From: G963676795 sp963677215
GTDB lineage: Bacteria > Desulfobacterota > Desulfuromonadia > Desulfuromonadales > Geopsychrobacteraceae
Assembly: GCA_963677215.1 (NCBI GenBank)
Contig: OY781919.1
Coordinates: 3,906,001-3,970,000 of the forward strand
DNA: 64,000 nucleotides
Reading direction: 5' to 3'
The position numbers and the translations under genes were made by a program. The notes under the pieces were generated by a model. It was given only the letters and a program-made list of their open reading frames with translations, had not been told where the DNA came from and did no database searches. Within the stretch, counting starts at the first letter, position 1; the number at the start of each line of letters is the position of its first letter. This document shows positions 9,183 to 18,149 of the stretch, one piece after another.

Positions 9183-10295
9183 CTACTTCAACTCAACAAA
9201 GGCGCCATTTTCGACCTTGTAGATGGAGAAGCCGACACCTTCGGCATCCCCCTTGGCATCAAACTTGATTTTGCCTACTGGGGTCTCGACATACTCTGTC
9301 CGCAGCGCATTGGTCACCGCAACATAGTCGGTCGAACCAGCCTTTTCGATAGCATTGAGCAAAGCTGTGGCCGCAGAGTAGCCCTCCTGGAAGAACGCAC
9401 CGGGATCCTCACTGTATTCCGCCTTATACTCAGCATAAGCTTCTTGATTCAGAACAATCTTAGAAAGATCGCGTGGCCCAGTCATGTATGCACCTTCGGC
9501 AGCATCACCAGCAACCTTGAGGAAACTTATGTCCTTGACGCCGTCATCTGAGACAAAAAGTGCTTTGAGTCTTTTCTTTTTCATCGACTTAACGAGTTTT
9601 GATGCCTCAGGGTGGTACCCACCAAAAATGACTGCTTCTGCTTTTTCGCGACGAACCTTGCCTACGATTGAATCATAATCGATAGCACCGGGAGTAATCC
9701 CTTCAAAAAGGACAACTTCAGCCTTGCCGGACTGCTCCAAAAACTGCTTGGCAAATTCAGCAAAGCCCTTCCCATAGTCACCCTTGTCATGGATAACTGC
9801 GACTTTTTTCATACCGAGCTTATTAACAACAAAATCGACAGCCATCTGTGCCTGCATGTCATCGGAAGCGATGGTGCGGAAAAAGTTCGGGTAATCACCG
9901 CTTTGAGTCAGTGGTGGATTGGTCGCGGACGGAGACATCACCGGGATCTGGGCATCATTGTAGATACCCAGGGCTGCCTTGGTTGCGCCTGAGCAGATAT
10001 GGCCGAGCACGACATCGGCACCATCACTGATCAGCTTGGTCGCAGTATTGGTGGCGATCTCAGGCTTGCACTGGTCATCCTGAATCAGCAGTTCAACTTG
10101 CTTGCCAAGGACACCGCCATTAGCGTTGATCTTCTTGACAACCAGTTGAGCAGCTCTCATCGCAGGGATGCCATAAGGGGCAAGGTCACCGCTATGAGGA
10201 CCGGCAACACCCAGCTTGATGGTATCTGCAGCGAACGCTGTCGCTGATGTACAGACCATAAGGGCCAAAGATAAGACAACAGCAATTTTTTTCAT
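9183..10295 (-). CDS. livK: Branched-chain amino acid ABC transporter substrate-binding protein
   Basis: The 370-residue protein has a Sec signal peptide (MKKIAVVLSLALMVCTSATAFAA) and a mature type-I periplasmic binding fold: KLGVAGPHSGDLAPYG at the start, a ligand-binding GHICSGATKAA loop and SPSATNPPLTQ. It captures branched-chain amino acids in the periplasm for LivHMGF. AGGAGG stands just upstream of the ATG at 10295; the longer open frame to 10388 has no such signal and would bury the signal peptide. It is the first gene of the liv operon and has its own promoter candidate. Confidence 0.95.
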   Translation of the reverse strand: MKKIAVVLSLALMVCTSATAFAADTIKLGVAGPHSGDLAPYGIPAMRAAQLVVKKINANGGVLGKQVELLIQDDQCKPEIATNTATKLISDGADVVLGHICSGATKAALGIYNDAQIPVMSPSATNPPLTQSGDYPNFFRTIASDDMQAQMAVDFVVNKLGMKKVAVIHDKGDYGKGFAEFAKQFLEQSGKAEVVLFEGITPGAIDYDSIVGKVRREKAEAVIFGGYHPEASKLVKSMKKKRLKALFVSDDGVKDISFLKVAGDAAEGAYMTGPRDLSKIVLNQEAYAEYKAEYSEDPGAFFQEGYSAATALLNAIEKAGSTDYVAVTNALRTEYVETPVGKIKFDAKGDAEGVGFSIYKVENGAFVELK

Positions 10296-10359
10296 TCCCT
10301 TGCCTCCTGAAGTGATTTTGTTGCGTAGAGTGAGGTTAATATCGATTTCCAATTTTTCA

Positions 10360-10388
10360 GATATAGAACAATCGACCGACATGGTCAA
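10360..10388 (-). promoter_or_regulatory. Candidate sigma-70 promoter of the liv operon
   Basis: On the minus strand TTGACC (10383-10388) and TATATC (10360-10365) are separated by exactly 17 bases, and lie 65-93 bases before the livK start codon. Confidence 0.5.
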
Positions 10389-10451
10389 GAATAAACAATT
10401 TCGCCCACGAACGACAAGAATGATTAAATATCAACAACTTCCATGGCCAAT

Positions 10452-11405
10452 TCAAGCCGACACCGTTTCAGAATAAAACTTTCTCATCTCATCTAGCATG
10501 GCCTGAATCTTAGCCTGGCTGACAACCAGACGAGCCAGCCCATTCAGTTCAGAATAGAAGCGTTCCAGTTCCCCTGGCTTCAGTTCCGGACCGATTGTAT
10601 TGGCAGCCTTTTCCACCTGGGTCACACCGATCTTGCCGAGATGCTGCGTAGCAATTTTTTTCAGCTCGTCAATCAACGCATTGCGCCTGCAGGCCTGCGC
10701 ATCAAGAACCTCACGAACAGAAGACTCATCCCGTTTCTGACGATCTTCCATCAGGGTCGTTCTGGTCCGCTGCCAAATCGGCCTCAAATCAGCCGACCCC
10801 ATCAGGTCAGCCAGCACGATCTGATCGGTACTGCGGATTTCGACGACATCCAGTTTGGCCCCCGGCAAGAGTGCAATAGAATCTTCCGGGTCAACGTTCT
10901 GTTCAAGATCAACTGAATTATCCAGAAAAAAACCGAGCGGATAACCGTGATCGTAATAGATCAGCGTCACCCGATCCCCGACGTAAACCCGTAAGCAGGC
11001 CGTGAGTTCTTCTGTCTTGATTTTCTCAAGCAACAGCTCGACATCGATCTGGTTCAGGTCCTTCCCTTTGAGCAGATAGCGCCCATGCAGCAGCGCGTGG
11101 AGGCTTAAGATCAGATCGTCCGATACCTTGAAGATATTTAGGGTCGCCTCACCCGCGATTGAAATTTCGAAAACACGGGCAATCGCATCATAGGCGATAT
11201 AGCGTTCCGTCTCCCCTTGCGACACATAGATGGCACTGATCAGCCGCCCCTTCTCAAACAGGATAACACCCGTCCCGGCTGCTGCATCAAAACGCAGAAA
11301 ACCGGTAAAAGCTCCCTTGCGGAGCTTCTCCATGGCTTCAGGCAAATTGATACGGGCTGGATTAACCCGCTGTCTGACTGCTGATCCTCGTGGCAGAAAA
11401 ATCAT
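10452..11405 (-). CDS. Uncharacterised cytoplasmic protein with two DUF4388-like halves
   Basis: This 317-residue protein has no signal peptide or membrane segment. Residues about 20-110 (GAFTGFLRFDAAAGTGVILFEKGRLISA) and about 125-185 (ACLRVYVGDRVTLIYYDHGYPLGFF) look like two related beta-rich units of the DUF4388/PatA N-terminal kind, in which a small ligand- or partner-binding sheet is followed by a helix. The C-terminal 100 residues are helical. Such modules often accompany signalling or gliding GTPase systems in deltaproteobacteria, but no direct partner lies next to it here. The function is unknown; it appears to be a single-gene unit upstream of the liv operon. Confidence 0.7.
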   Translation of the reverse strand: MIFLPRGSAVRQRVNPARINLPEAMEKLRKGAFTGFLRFDAAAGTGVILFEKGRLISAIYVSQGETERYIAYDAIARVFEISIAGEATLNIFKVSDDLILSLHALLHGRYLLKGKDLNQIDVELLLEKIKTEELTACLRVYVGDRVTLIYYDHGYPLGFFLDNSVDLEQNVDPEDSIALLPGAKLDVVEIRSTDQIVLADLMGSADLRPIWQRTRTTLMEDRQKRDESSVREVLDAQACRRNALIDELKKIATQHLGKIGVTQVEKAANTIGPELKPGELERFYSELNGLARLVVSQAKIQAMLDEMRKFYSETVSA

Positions 11406-11491
11406 AGATGCAACCCCGGATAAATATTGTCAAATTCACGTAGATAGGAACAATCAATTCGGAATCCTAACATTTTTCCCACAAAAAAGCT

Positions 11492-13402
11492 TTATTCTTG
11501 CAACAATTCCCACTGACGGTAACACTCGTCAAGCTGATCTTTAGCCAAACTGTATTCACTACTGACCTGGCGCCACAGATCCTGATCCTGATAAAGCTGC
11601 GGATCAGCCATCCGTTGTTCAAGCTCCTGAAGAATCTCTTCCCGGGCTTCGATATCGGCTTCAATCCTGGACAGCTCTTTCTGCTTTTTCTGTTCTTTTC
11701 GTTGTTCCTCTTTACGTTGCGCATGGGCTTTGACACGAGACTCCTTGCCGGCAGAGGAGTCCTCCTGACGCTCGTGCTGCTGCTCAACCCGATGAGTACT
11801 GTGCGTGAAATCCCCGGCAACCGCCTTCTGCCTGAGAAAATCCTCGTAATTCCCCAGGTAGGACTGAACGGAACCACCACCGACTTCCAGGACTCGGCTG
11901 GCAAGATGATCGACAAAATAGCGATCATGCGAGACGAATATGATGGTTCCGGAATAATTTTTCAGGGCTTCCAGCAAAACCTGTTTCGACTGCAGGTCTA
12001 GGTGGTTGGTCGGTTCATCAAGCAGTAACAGGTTGGCCGGACGCAGCAGCAGCTTGGCCAGCGCGAGCCGGTTTCTCTCACCACCGGACAGAACCCTCAC
12101 CGGCTTTTCGATATCATCTCCTGAAAACAGGAAAGAGCCCAGGATATTCCTCAGTTTCGGCACCATATCGACCGGAGCATCCGCCAGAATCTCCTCATAG
12201 ACATTCCGGTTCGGGTTGAGCTCCAAAGCCTGATCCTGAGCAAAATAAGCCTGCACCAGATTATGCCCCTCCTCCCGGGTTCCGCTGCTGGGAGTCTCAA
12301 CTCCGGCCAGCATACGCATCAGCGTTGATTTTCCGGCACCGTTCGGTCCGACCAGAGAGAGCCGCTCTCCCTGTTCAACATAGACATCGACATTCTTGAG
12401 AACAGCCAGATCGCCATAACTCTGAGATGCTCCATGGAGCGCTATCGACATGCGTCCTCCCTTTGGCGGAGACGGAAAATGAAAGGCGATCTTCTTGCGT
12501 TCAGGCGGCAGAGAAATTCGCTCTATCTTTTCCAGCTGCTTGATACGGCTCTGCACTTGGGAAGCCTTGTTGGCCTGATAACGAAAGCGGTTGATAAAGG
12601 CCTCGGTCTTGGCGATCTCTTCATCCTGCTGCAACTTGGCGGCTTTCAGTGCGGCTACGCGCTCGTCCCGCGTCTTTACGTAACTGGAATAATTGCCGGA
12701 GTATTCGGTCAGGGCCCCGTTCCAGACCTCAACAATCTTGCCGACGACCTGATCAAGAAAAAAACGATCATGAGAGACCAGCACAACAGCATGGGGGTAG
12801 CTCTGCAGGTAGCCTTCAAGCCAGTCACGGGCCGGCAGGTCAAGGTGGTTGGTCGGTTCGTCAAGAAGTAGAACATTCGGACGCTGCAGCAGAAGCTTGG
12901 CCAGTGCGATACGCATCTGCCAGCCCCCGGAAAAGGTATCGCAGGGCTTTTCAAAATCATCGTTGGAAAAGCCGAGGCCGTGCAGAACCTTGCCGACCTC
13001 GGCTTCCATTACATAGCCGCCACGTTGCTCAAAAAGATGCTGCAACTCAGCATAGCGGACCAGTGCCTCATCCCCGACGGACGACAGATCCTTTTCAAGC
13101 TGCCTGAGATCGAGTTCCATCTGCTGCAGGTCGGCCAACGCGCTCTGCGCCTCGGCAAACAGGGTGCGCCCTTTATAGGCAAGGCCATCCTGAGGCAGAT
13201 AGCCGTTGGTTGTTCCCTTGGCGTATTGTAATTCTCCGCCGTCGTATTCGACCAATCCGGAGAGCAGTTTCAACAATGTCGACTTTCCCGCGCCATTTTC
13301 GCCACACAAACCGATCTTGTCTGTTGGGCGAATATGCCAGTTTATTTTGCGGAAAATCTGTCTGTCGGCGAAAAACTTATCAATATCTCTAAGCTGTATC
13401 AT
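11492..13402 (-). CDS. ABC-F family ATPase (YheS-like, ribosome-associated)
   Basis: The 636-residue protein has two ABC ATPase domains in one chain and no membrane segments. The first has Walker A GENGAGKST near residue 35, signature FSGGW and LLLDEPTNHLDL; the second has GPNGAGKST near residue 350, signature LSGGE and LLLDEPTNHLDL. The inter-domain linker (about 240-320) is charged and helical, and a C-terminal coiled coil from about residue 530 is rich in Glu, Gln, Lys and Arg. Length and tail match E. coli YheS more closely than EttA. ABC-F proteins bind the ribosomal E site and relieve stalled or non-productive states. The ribosome site is weak. Confidence 0.92.
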   Translation of the reverse strand: MIQLRDIDKFFADRQIFRKINWHIRPTDKIGLCGENGAGKSTLLKLLSGLVEYDGGELQYAKGTTNGYLPQDGLAYKGRTLFAEAQSALADLQQMELDLRQLEKDLSSVGDEALVRYAELQHLFEQRGGYVMEAEVGKVLHGLGFSNDDFEKPCDTFSGGWQMRIALAKLLLQRPNVLLLDEPTNHLDLPARDWLEGYLQSYPHAVVLVSHDRFFLDQVVGKIVEVWNGALTEYSGNYSSYVKTRDERVAALKAAKLQQDEEIAKTEAFINRFRYQANKASQVQSRIKQLEKIERISLPPERKKIAFHFPSPPKGGRMSIALHGASQSYGDLAVLKNVDVYVEQGERLSLVGPNGAGKSTLMRMLAGVETPSSGTREEGHNLVQAYFAQDQALELNPNRNVYEEILADAPVDMVPKLRNILGSFLFSGDDIEKPVRVLSGGERNRLALAKLLLRPANLLLLDEPTNHLDLQSKQVLLEALKNYSGTIIFVSHDRYFVDHLASRVLEVGGGSVQSYLGNYEDFLRQKAVAGDFTHSTHRVEQQHERQEDSSAGKESRVKAHAQRKEEQRKEQKKQKELSRIEADIEAREEILQELEQRMADPQLYQDQDLWRQVSSEYSLAKDQLDECYRQWELLQE

Positions 13403-13507
13403 GCTTTATTCCGAGCTAGTTGCCTAAAAAAAACCCTTATACCACAACACCTGGCAGGTCAAAAGCTTTGCGTCCAGTCACGTCTGAAATGCAGACCTCT
13501 CAGACGC

Positions 13508-13703
13508 AAAAAAACGCCTTCCACAGGCGGAAGGCGTCTCATGGCCCAGTGCTTATATAGACAAACCCAACGGGTTGCCATCCGGAAACTCTGGAGGGCA
13601 TTGCGTAAGTTTTCAGATTGGAAACGAGCAATTTTTCGTTGTGGCAAGGGAATCCAAGGCTTACGCGGAGGCATACATCGGTAAGCCGCACAAGTAAGAC
13701 TGC
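13508..13703 (-). ncRNA. Candidate structured RNA (6S-like long hairpin) with its own terminator
   Basis: The interval between the kinase-like gene and the ABC-F gene folds on the minus strand into a long irregular hairpin. A closing stem joins CAGTCTTA (13695-13702) to TAAGCACTG (13547-13555, one bulged C). An inner stem GCGTAAG/CTTACGC encloses TTGGA/TCCAA and ACGA/TCGT. A small AACCC/GGGTT hairpin sits on the 3' side of the middle bubble, and a strong terminator ends the unit. One arm with a central bubble carrying a small 3'-side hairpin is the general plan of 6S RNA. A long structured 3' UTR of the kinase-like gene is an equal alternative, since no clear promoter was found. Confidence 0.35.
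13514..13537 (-). terminator. Rho-independent terminator
   Basis: On the minus strand ACGCCTTCC pairs perfectly with GGAAGGCGT around a 6-base loop and is followed by seven T residues. It ends the kinase-like gene transcript and/or the candidate RNA before the ABC-F gene. Confidence 0.92.
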
Positions 13704-13748
13704 AGATTGACGCTGCCACGGCTAAAAAGGGCCGTTTCCGGATAAGAA

Positions 13749-14444
13749 CTAACTGGTATATCTGATCAGATACTCCTCGATCAGGGACGCGATCTTATCG
13801 ATCCCCATACGTCCGTTGTTGATAACCAGATGATAGAGCTTGGCATCGGTAAGGTCTTCCCTGGTAAAACGGGCAATAAAATCATCGCGCTGCTTTTTGT
13901 GCAGCTCAATGAATTTACGTGCTTCATTCTCGGACATCTTGTGGTAATCCATTATTTTCTGGACACGGAATTGCTCGGAAGCGACCAGACGCACATGAAT
14001 ACAGTTTTTCAGGTCCTGGGCGGCACAAACTGCACCCCGTCCAACGATGACGCAGTTGCCCCGTTCGGCGAAACCGCGCAGCGCACTGCGCATACAGGAA
14101 AAGATCTCCGTTTCCTCTGCCATACAACCGTCAAGAAACATGGCAAAGATCGACTTGAGAGACTGCGGGGTATCCTGAGACTTTTCGATCTGGTCGACAG
14201 AGTAGCCCGACAACCTGGCCACCTCATCAAAGATCTGCCGGTCAAGCAGAATCCAGGGATTTCCTGCGGTTCTCGCATTAAAGCGTTCAACCAACCTTTC
14301 CGCCAGAGGATAAGCCTGGCAACCAAACTCCCTGGCAATGGTGATACAGGGCGCAGGCTTGCCATCACCGGCCCACTGTTGCATTCTATGCCAAGCCTGC
14401 AATTTTGATTCAAGTTGCGGAGTCCAGAACTCTTTATTTGACAT
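13749..14444 (-). CDS. Cytidylate kinase-like family protein
   Basis: This 231-residue protein matches the cytidylate-kinase-like family (PF13189 type), not true Cmk. The N-terminal CITIAREFGCQAYPLAERL replaces the classical P-loop with the GREFGSGG-like variant of this family. The NCVIVGRGAVC strand near residue 130 and the later RVQKIMDYHKMSENEARKFI lid region also fit. It presumably binds nucleotide and phosphorylates a small molecule, but the substrate of this family is not established. AAGGAGG lies 5 bases before the ATG. It is a single gene followed by about 200 bases of structured sequence and a terminator. Confidence 0.85.
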   Translation of the reverse strand: MSNKEFWTPQLESKLQAWHRMQQWAGDGKPAPCITIAREFGCQAYPLAERLVERFNARTAGNPWILLDRQIFDEVARLSGYSVDQIEKSQDTPQSLKSIFAMFLDGCMAEETEIFSCMRSALRGFAERGNCVIVGRGAVCAAQDLKNCIHVRLVASEQFRVQKIMDYHKMSENEARKFIELHKKQRDDFIARFTREDLTDAKLYHLVINNGRMGIDKIASLIEEYLIRYTS

Positions 14445-14839
14445 AACGTCCTCCTTTCCGGGTCAGATTGCACGCTGCCTGTTATCTGGAGTATATCACA
14501 GATAGGTAAGTCGGCATGCCAGCGCCCCTGCCCGGCAAACCACCAAATTGGTTAGAATCAGGTAAAATCTCGGCACCTTAACTTAATTAAATGTCTTTTT
14601 TTTTGATTACTGATATAATGTCATTCTCAATTGGATATCGACTCTGCTTCCGCCGCATCAGGCGTTGAGGCGGATTCTTTATAAAAACAGTTTCGTTTTC
14701 GCTCATCTTCTATCGGCAGCGAAGACACTAAGTCAGAGACCGGCTTCGGCATGGACCCCGTTATATAACAAACGGAGAGGTCTGCTTTTGCCGACAAGGT
14801 CGTAACCGCACAGACGCGGCCAGAAAGGTTATACAAATA
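14445..14839 (+). promoter_or_regulatory. Intergenic region with probable 5' leader of the RNase E/G gene
   Basis: This 395-base gap lies between divergent genes. It contains a TCCGCC/GGCGGA hairpin (14649-14674) and an AT-rich stretch (14560-14620) that could hold promoters. A long leader would fit the known autoregulation of rne through its 5' UTR in E. coli, but transfer of that mechanism here is inference. No RNA gene was recognised. Confidence 0.3.
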
Positions 14840-17527
14840 ATGAGTAAAAAGATGCTGATCAACGCATCGCATCCGGAGGAAAACCGGGTAGCGATCGTTG
14901 TTGACGGCATTCTCAGTGAACTAGACATTGAGATTGCCGGCCAGGAACAGACCAAGGGAAATATCTACAAAGCAGTTGTCGTCCGGGTTGAAACAGGCCT
15001 ACAGGCGGCATTCATCGATTACGGCGCCGAAAAACTCGGCTTTCTTCAGATCGGTGAAATCCATCCGAGCTATTACCCCCCAAAAGAAGAAGGCAAGGAC
15101 CGGCCCCGCATCACTGACCTGCTGCGTCGCGGCCAGGAGATTCTAGTTCAGATCGTCAAGGAAGAACGCGGCAGCAAGGGAGCCGCACTGACCACCTTCC
15201 TGTCCCTGCCGGGACGCTATATGGTCCTCATGCCCGACAGCACAACCAAAGGTGTATCGAGGAAGATCATGGATGATTCGGAACGCAAAAGTCTGAAAAA
15301 AACCATGGCCGAACTCGACCTGCCGGAACAGATGGGCTACATCGTCCGTACCGCTGGCATCGGCAAGGACAAGGAAGAGCTCAAGAGAGACTTCGACTAC
15401 CTAGTCCGCCTCTACGAAGGAATCACCGCCCGTAAGGATCAGGTCAAGGCACCGAGCCAACTCTACCAAGAATCGAACCTGGTGATTCGCTCCATCCGCG
15501 ACTACTTCACGACCGACATGGATGAAGTCCTGATCGATGACGCCAGGATCTTCCAGGAAGCCAAGGATTTTTTCGCCCTGGTCATGCCGGAACTTGGCCC
15601 CCTGGTTAAACGTCATCGGGAACGGCGGCCGATTTTTTCCCGCTACCAGATTGAAGAGCAGATCGACGGACTGGCCAAAAACCAGACCGCCCTCCCCTCA
15701 GGGGGATCGATCGTCATTGACCAGACGGAAGCCTTGGTCGCCATCGATGTCAACTCCGGAAAAATGTCGAGCGAAAGCGGCATTGAAGCGACTGCTTTGC
15801 GCACCAATCTTGAGGCCGCGGCCGAAGTCGGCCGTCAGCTCAGATTGCGTGACCTGGGTGGACTGATAGTCATCGACTTCATCGACATGCGCGATCGCAA
15901 AAACGTCCGTGAAGTTGAAATCGCTCTGAAAAAGGCCCTCAAAAACGATAAAGCCAAGGTATCTGTCGGCCGCATCAGCCAGTTCGGCCTGATGGAGATG
16001 AGTCGCCAGCGCCTGAAACCGGTCTTAAGCGTCGGTTCCTTCCACACCTGCCCGCACTGCCAGGGAATCGGCAAGGTCAAGAGCGTTGAAGCCCAGGCCA
16101 TCAATTTTTTGCGTCAGGCTCATACAGCAGCCTCCAAAGGCAACGTTGAGCGGATAGAAGCCCGGGTTCCGTTCGAAGTCGCCAACTATCTGCTCAATCA
16201 GAAACGCAGCACCATCATAGATCTCGAGAAGCAGCTTGGGCTGGAGATTGCCATCATCGGGAAAAGCGATATGCGCCCCGGTGAAATCGAAGTCGAACAG
16301 CTCAAGAAAGAGAAGACTGCCACCCAGGCACAGGACAACATGCCGGTATCCCATGCCAACCAGATTGAGTTTGCTCTCGCTGCCGCGAAGAACGATGAGG
16401 ACTCGACACCCAGGGATGAGACTCCCGAGATAGAAGAGCCGGACGAAACCTCTGAGCAGGAAGAGACTCCAAGCGAAACACCCAAGAAGCGCAAACGGCG
16501 GCGCAGAAGAAAACCATCTGGCAAGAAAGACCAGACGGATGCAGATCAGACCGGCGAGGAATCGGCAGGCGGCGAAGAACCCGCTGATTCCTTGAGTGAA
16601 GACGCGAGCGAAGAACAGCCTGCAAGCCTGCAGCCTGAGCCTGCGACTTCACCGGCACAAGAGAACGCTGAGAAATCCGAAAGCGATATGGCCAAGTCCA
16701 AGTCCAGAAATCGCCGCAGCCGAAGAAAACCACGTTCGACCGCGGAGCAGGAACAACCTGCTGAAACATCATCTGGCGCCAGCGACACTACGAACGCTGA
16801 CACGCCAAGCCAGAGTTTAGCTGCGGTCGCTCAGCTCAACGCCAACCCTGAACAAACGGACTCTGAAAAACCGACCACAACGTCCGGGCAGCCGCTCATC
16901 AGCATGGAGTCTGTGGAACCACAGGCCGCAGCTGTGACCGATAGCAACACTGAAAATGCTGTCGAGAAAAAACCAGCAGCAAAAAGACCACGCAGAACTT
17001 CTATGGCAAAGAAAACGGCAGAGAAGGTCCAACCCTCGGCCGAGGCCACGCCAGCTGAAGACGTCCCAGCGACAACAACGACTGAACCAGACAAAAATGA
17101 AGCTCCAGCAGCCAAAAGAACTCGCCGTCCGCGTGCCAAGGCAAATGAAAGCACAAAACCCGCAGAACAGACAGCACTGACGATAGAGACAACTACACAG
17201 TCTGAACAGAGCAGCACTGCTGGTCAGGTTCCGGCCGAAACATCCAAACCAGCTGAGGAAAAACCGAAGCAACCCCGGAAACCGAGAAAAACTGCAGCAG
17301 CAAAAGCTGCAGAAGCTGATGCAGCCCAAGCCCAACCTGCCCCAGACGGCGAATCTGTAGAGCAGCCAAAAGCACCGGCTAAACCGCGCAGAACCAGAAA
17401 GCCCGCGGCGACAAAGACGGACACGGCTGGCAAAGACGAGGGGCAGGAAGAAGCGCCCAAGAAACGCACCAGAAGAACGACGAAGAAAGCTGCAGACGGA
17501 ACACCGTCCTTAGAAGAGCCGAGCTAA
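14840..17527 (+). CDS. rne: Ribonuclease E/G with long disordered C-terminal tail
   Basis: The 895-residue protein is an endoribonuclease for mRNA decay and rRNA/tRNA processing. The first 490 residues form the catalytic half: an S1-containing region (NIYKAVVVRVETGLQAAFIDYGAEK), the 5'-sensor and RNase H-like parts, the metal-binding VAIDVNSGK and IDFIDM motifs, and the zinc-link CPHCQGIG near residue 400. Residues about 500-895 are low complexity: acidic and Gln/Thr/Pro/Ala-rich spacers separate at least seven basic clusters such as KKRKRRRRRK, RNRRSRRK, KRPRR, KRTRRPR and KKRTRR. Such tails bind RNA and partner proteins in degradosomes. AAAGG upstream is a modest ribosome site. Confidence 0.95.
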   Translation: MSKKMLINASHPEENRVAIVVDGILSELDIEIAGQEQTKGNIYKAVVVRVETGLQAAFIDYGAEKLGFLQIGEIHPSYYPPKEEGKDRPRITDLLRRGQEILVQIVKEERGSKGAALTTFLSLPGRYMVLMPDSTTKGVSRKIMDDSERKSLKKTMAELDLPEQMGYIVRTAGIGKDKEELKRDFDYLVRLYEGITARKDQVKAPSQLYQESNLVIRSIRDYFTTDMDEVLIDDARIFQEAKDFFALVMPELGPLVKRHRERRPIFSRYQIEEQIDGLAKNQTALPSGGSIVIDQTEALVAIDVNSGKMSSESGIEATALRTNLEAAAEVGRQLRLRDLGGLIVIDFIDMRDRKNVREVEIALKKALKNDKAKVSVGRISQFGLMEMSRQRLKPVLSVGSFHTCPHCQGIGKVKSVEAQAINFLRQAHTAASKGNVERIEARVPFEVANYLLNQKRSTIIDLEKQLGLEIAIIGKSDMRPGEIEVEQLKKEKTATQAQDNMPVSHANQIEFALAAAKNDEDSTPRDETPEIEEPDETSEQEETPSETPKKRKRRRRRKPSGKKDQTDADQTGEESAGGEEPADSLSEDASEEQPASLQPEPATSPAQENAEKSESDMAKSKSRNRRSRRKPRSTAEQEQPAETSSGASDTTNADTPSQSLAAVAQLNANPEQTDSEKPTTTSGQPLISMESVEPQAAAVTDSNTENAVEKKPAAKRPRRTSMAKKTAEKVQPSAEATPAEDVPATTTTEPDKNEAPAAKRTRRPRAKANESTKPAEQTALTIETTTQSEQSSTAGQVPAETSKPAEEKPKQPRKPRKTAAAKAAEADAAQAQPAPDGESVEQPKAPAKPRRTRKPAATKTDTAGKDEGQEEAPKKRTRRTTKKAADGTPSLEEPS

Positions 17528-17589
17528 TAAACCTCCAGGCCTTTCTCTAAAATAGAGGCAGACAATGCGCGGTCGTCTGCTTGCATACC

Positions 17590-17619
17590 AAAGGCCCTCC
17601 TGGTACCAGGGGGGCCTTT
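17590..17619 (+). terminator. Terminator of the RNase E/G gene
   Basis: AAAGGCCCTCCTGG and CCAGGGGGGCCTTT form a 14-bp stem with one wobble pair, followed by TTTTTGC, 63 bases past the stop codon. Confidence 0.9.
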
Positions 17620-17684
17620 TTGCTCCCCCCTCCTACATCTGATGCCATCTTGCTCCCATCAAAACTCCGCACGCGGAGTTTTTG

Positions 17685-18068
17685 CGGTTCTGCCCATTAG
17701 ATGAGCTTGCTCATCGTGGGGCGTGAGTAAATTTGTTGGTGTGTTGCTATGGAAAAACGCAGGAATATTTGCGACATATTAAAAGAGCGTTTTTGCCTTC
17801 TTTTTGAAGTTCTGGTCAAAAAGAAGGGCGGCGTTCGGGGCCGCGACCCCGAGGTCTTGGCTTTTGACTGTTTTGAAAACCACAAAATCAAAGTCGCCGG
17901 TTCCCGTACCGGCAGACGTCACCCTTTTTCTTTGATCGCAAAGAAAAAGGGTGAAAAAAGAAACTCTTTAAAAACACTGACGTAAGCCGTTCAGATTACC
18001 CACAACGGCTCATGCCAGCCAAACGGAAGGCGCCCAACGATGAGCTGCTCATCTGACGGGCAGAACCG
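17685..18068. repeat. MITE-like element bounded by 38-bp imperfect inverted repeats
   Basis: The left end 17685-17723 (CGGTTCTGCCC then AGATGAGC and CTCATCGT) is repeated in inverted form at 18031-18068, with about 34 of 38 positions matching. Inside are a perfect 15-bp palindrome around ATCG (17920-17953, CACCCTTTTTCTTTG and its complement) and a GCCGG/CCGGC hairpin near 17896-17913. No credible coding frame is present; a 78-codon open frame at 17749-17985 is a by-product of the repeat. No clear target-site duplication was seen. It may be a non-autonomous mobile element or a chromosomal structural repeat. Confidence 0.6.
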
Positions 18069-18087
18069 AATGATGCTGCCCTTGTCA

Positions 18088-18134
18088 GCAACAAAAAGGC
18101 CCCCCTGTTTCCAGGAGGGCCCTTTTGTTGTTGC
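18088..18134. terminator. Bidirectional terminator downstream of the sugar-phosphate cyclase gene
   Basis: A long stem (about 19 bp with two mismatches, core GGCCC/GGGCC) with an A-run on one side and a T-run on the other lies 16 bases past the cyclase stop codon. It also bounds the repeat element. Confidence 0.88.
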
Positions 18135-18149
18135 ACTGTTGCTTCTATA

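Noticed and set aside
13538..13748. tRNA or c-di-GMP riboswitch in the structured interval
   Set aside because: No cloverleaf or CCA end, and the GEMM core motifs are missing.
17749..17985. 78-codon open frame with a basic product
   Set aside because: It lies wholly within the inverted-repeat element, has no ribosome site, and its codons are dictated by the palindromes.
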